A stretch of DNA of 64,000 nucleotides from Stigmatella ashevillena (lineage in GTDB: Bacteria > Myxococcota > Myxococcia > Myxococcales > Myxococcaceae). The notes under the pieces are model-generated. The model saw only the letters and a program-made list of their open reading frames with translations, was not told where the DNA came from and ran no database searches. Positions 61,840 through 64,000 of the stretch are shown here, one piece after another. Both the position numbers and the translations under genes were made by a program. Each line of letters begins with the position of its first letter. Positions within the stretch are counted from its first letter, which is position 1. The stretch is from positions 248,001 through 312,000 of the forward strand of contig NZ_JAQNDM010000002.1 of the NCBI RefSeq assembly GCF_028368975.1, read 5' to 3'.

Positions 61840-64000
61840 TTACCTGCGGCCAGGTGGGTCAGCCTTCGGACGGCTGCCGACGAATGCCGCCAGGTGCTTG
61901 CCGGTCAGCGTCGCCTTCGCCGCCACCAGGTCGGCCGGGGTGCCTTCGAACACGATCCGCCCGCCGTCGTGGCCCGCGCCCGGCCCCAGATCGATGATCC
62001 AGTCGGCGTGCGCCATCACCACCTGGTGGTGCTCGATCACGATGACCGACTTGCCGGAGTCGACCAGCCGGTCCAGCAGCCCGAGCAACTGCTCGAGGTC
62101 GGCCAGATGCAGCCCGGTGGTCGGCTCGTCGAGCACGTAGACGCCGCCGTCGGTACCCATGTGCGTCGCGAGCTTGAGCCGCTGCCGCTCGCCACCCGAC
62201 AGCGTGGTGAGGGGTTGGCCGAGCCGCAGGTAGCCGATCCCCACGTCGGCCATGCGCTGCAGGATCGCGTGCGCGGCCGGCGTACGCGCCTCACCGGTGC
62301 CGAAGAAGCCGACCGCGTCTTCGACCGACAGGTCAAGCACCTCGGCGATGTTGAGCCCGCCGAGCCGGTAGTCCAACACCGACGCCTGGAACCGTCGACC
62401 CTCGCACTCCTCGCAGACCGTGGTGACGCCGGCCATCATCCCCAGGTCGGTGTAGATGACCCCGGCGCCATTACAGGTCGGACAGGCCCCCTCGGAGTTG
62501 GCGCTGAACAGTGCGGGCTTCACGCCGTTGGCCTTCGCGAACGCCTTGCGGATCGGCTCCAGCAGATCGGTGTACGTCGCCGGGTTGCTCCGCCGCGAGC
62601 CCCGGATCGGAGTCTGGTCGACCGACACCACCCCGTCCCGGCCACACACCGAGCCGTGGATCAGTGAACTTTTGCCCGACCCGGCCACGCCGGTCACCAC
62701 CACCAGCACCCCGAGCGGGATGTCGACCTTGACGTCCTTCAGGTTGTGGGTTCGGGCGCCGCGCACCTCCATCACACCCGACGGTGTCCTCACCGACGGC
62801 TTCAGGGAGGTCCGGTCATTCAGGTGACGCCCGGTGAGAGAGCCGCTGGCCCGCAGCGCGTCAACGGTGCCCTCGAAAACCACTTCGCCGCCGGCTGTGC
62901 CGGCGCCGGGGCCGAGGTCGACGACGTGGTCGGCGATCGCGATCACCTCCGGCTTGTGCTCGACCACGAGGACGGTGTTGCCCTTGTCGCGCAGCCGCAG
63001 CAGCAAGTCGTTCATCCGCTGAATGTCGTGCGGGTGCAGCCCGATCGTCGGCTCGTCGAACACGTAGGTCACGTCGGTGAGCGACGACCCGAGGTGTCGG
63101 ATCATCTTGGTGCGCTGCGCCTCGCCGCCCGACAGCGTCCCCGCCGACCGGTCGAGGCTGAGATAGCCCAGACCGATCTCCACGAACGAGTCGAGCGTCT
63201 GCTGCAACGTCGCCAGCAGCGGCGCGACGGACGGCTCGTCCAGACCGCGCACCCACTCGGCCAGCTCGTTGATCTGCATCGCACAGGCGTCGGCGATGTT
63301 GATCTTCTTGATCCTGGAGGACCGGGCGGCCTCGTTGAGCCGGGTGCCGCCGCACTCAGGACAAGCGGTGAACGTCACCGCCCGCTCGACGAACGCACGG
63401 ATGTGCGGCTGCAGCGCGTCGACGTCCTTGGACAGGAACGACTTCTGGAGCTTGGGGACCAAGCCCTCGTAGGTCATGTTGATGTTCTCGATCTTGACCT
63501 TGGTGGGCTCTCGATAGAGGAAGTCGTGGAGTTCCCGCTTGGTGTAGCGCCGGATCGGCTTGTCCGGGTCGAGGAAGCCCGAGGCCGTGAAGATGCGCAC
63601 CTGCCAGCCGTCGGCGTTGTAGCCCGGGATGGTGAGCGCGCCCTCGGCGAGCGACTTCGTGTCATCGTACAACTGGGACAGGTCGATATCGGTCACCGAG
63701 CCCATGCCTTCGCACCGCGGACACATGCCGCCAGCGACCGTGAACACGCGTTTCTCGGTCTTCTCGGCCTTCCCAGCGCCCTTCTCGATCGAGATCTGCC
63801 CTACCGCGCGGACCGATGGGACGTTGAAGGAGAAGGCGTTGGCAGAGCCGATGTGGGGTTTGCCGAGGCGACTGAAGACCACCCGCAGCAGCGCATTCGC
63901 GTCGGTGGCAGTGCCAACCGTCGAACGGGAGTTGGCGCCCATCCGCTCCTGGTCGACGATGATCGCGGTCGTCAGCCCTTCCAGGACGTCGACCTCGGGC
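61840..64000 (-). CDS. UvrA-like ATPase (drug-resistance/UvrA2 type), 5' end outside window
   Basis: A two-ABC protein of the UvrA superfamily, with 719 residues visible. The frame stays open past the ATG at 63940-63942 to the window edge and reads [20 protein letters not shown], a standard UvrA segment, so the true start lies beyond 64000. Zinc-finger pairs ([28 protein letters not shown]), signatures [10 protein letters not shown] and [10 protein letters not shown], Walker [12 protein letters not shown] and [11 protein letters not shown], and the second Walker [10 protein letters not shown] are all present. It lacks the length of housekeeping UvrA (about 950) and resembles short actinobacterial forms related to DrrC/UvrA2. 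Its base use (many GTC, CGG, GCC and GTCGAC) and residue style differ from neighbours, suggesting transfer from an actinomycete. Confidence 0.88.
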   Translation of the reverse strand, partial: PEVDVLEGLTTAIIVDQERMGANSRSTVGTATDANALLRVVFSRLGKPHIGSANAFSFNVPSVRAVGQISIEKGAGKAEKTEKRVFTVAGGMCPRCEGMGSVTDIDLSQLYDDTKSLAEGALTIPGYNADGWQVRIFTASGFLDPDKPIRRYTKRELHDFLYREPTKVKIENINMTYEGLVPKLQKSFLSKDVDALQPHIRAFVERAVTFTACPECGGTRLNEAARSSRIKKINIADACAMQINELAEWVRGLDEPSVAPLLATLQQTLDSFVEIGLGYLSLDRSAGTLSGGEAQRTKMIRHLGSSLTDVTYVFDEPTIGLHPHDIQRMNDLLLRLRDKGNTVLVVEHKPEVIAIADHVVDLGPGAGTAGGEVVFEGTVDALRASGSLTGRHLNDRTSLKPSVRTPSGVMEVRGARTHNLKDVKVDIPLGVLVVVTGVAGSGKSSLIHGSVCGRDGVVSVDQTPIRGSRRSNPATYTDLLEPIRKAFAKANGVKPALFSANSEGACPTCNGAGVIYTDLGMMAGVTTVCEECEGRRFQASVLDYRLGGLNIAEVLDLSVEDAVGFFGTGEARTPAAHAILQRMADVGIGYLRLGQPLTTLSGGERQRLKLATHMGTDGGVYVLDEPTTGLHLADLEQLLGLLDRLVDSGKSVIVIEHHQVVMAHADWIIDLGPGAGHDGGRIVFEGTPADLVAAKATLTGKHLAAFVGSRPKADPPGRR

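Overview
The window is typical of a GC-rich (about 68-70%) delta-type bacterium, most likely a myxobacterium of the Cystobacter/Stigmatella/Archangium group. Supporting signs are a secreted beta-helix protein ending in a MYXO-CTERM-like tail, a Lon protease that I recall as close to M. xanthus LonV, an ImuA-ImuB/DnaE2 mutagenesis set with Myxococcus-type LexA boxes, a sigma-54 activator, multi-domain kinases and cyclases, and ATGA/GTGA start-stop overlaps. The assignment rests on recalled family resemblance, not on a search. The right-hand gene (61840 to the window end) is a UvrA-like ATPase that looks actinobacterial.

Layout. 1-1729: tail of an MBL-fold hydrolase gene and a GAF-AAA-Fis sigma-54 activator. 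1742-11072: a sugar locus read outward from a palindromic control region at about 8174-8197. Leftward are a GH43 lipoprotein and a complete YtfQ-YtfR-YtfT-YjfF (galactofuranose-type) ABC importer; rightward are a second GH43 lipoprotein and galactokinase. 11119-14073: a secreted TPR-CHAT protein. 14093-21109 (all minus): FHA-GAF-cyclase, Ser/Thr kinase, GIDE-like membrane protein, UDP-sugar pyrophosphorylase and a degenerate M24 protein. 21314-25463 (plus): TruD, then an ECF sigma factor, zinc anti-sigma factor and STN/bactofilin-like envelope protein. 25590-28432: a two-gene FAD/Fe-S amine dehydrogenase with rearranged domains. 28422-33722: SDR-like protein, universal stress protein, PlsC, alpha/beta hydrolase, aldo-keto reductase and PhyH dioxygenase. 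33677-38683: PAS/GAF histidine kinase, WbqC-like protein and AAA ATPase. 38770-43661: AidB-like acyl-CoA dehydrogenase, Lnt and two membrane proteins. 43747-46101: tandem, nearly identical secreted GDSL/SGNH hydrolases. 46293-49316: DnaE2. 49456-53591: NfeD, SPFH protein, small membrane protein, ABC-F ATPase and a small secreted protein. 53597-56014: ImuB and ImuA. 56226-57437: VWA lipoprotein. 57691-60198: Lon with a strong terminator. 60370-61824: MYXO-CTERM beta-helix protein. 61840-end: UvrA-like gene.

Working together. The best functional unit is the 1.7-11 kb locus: surface GH43 enzymes could release furanosidic galactose (or arabinose), the Ytf importer would bring it in, and galactokinase would phosphorylate it. 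A eukaryotic-type UDP-sugar pyrophosphorylase at 15184-16290 could take Gal-1-P onward, as no galT is present here. A second unit is the SOS mutasome, split into dnaE2 and imuA-imuB about 4.3 kb apart, each with a candidate LexA box. I saw no tRNA, rRNA, CRISPR array or insertion sequence. The only gene-free stretch over 300 bases is 8010-8318, described below.
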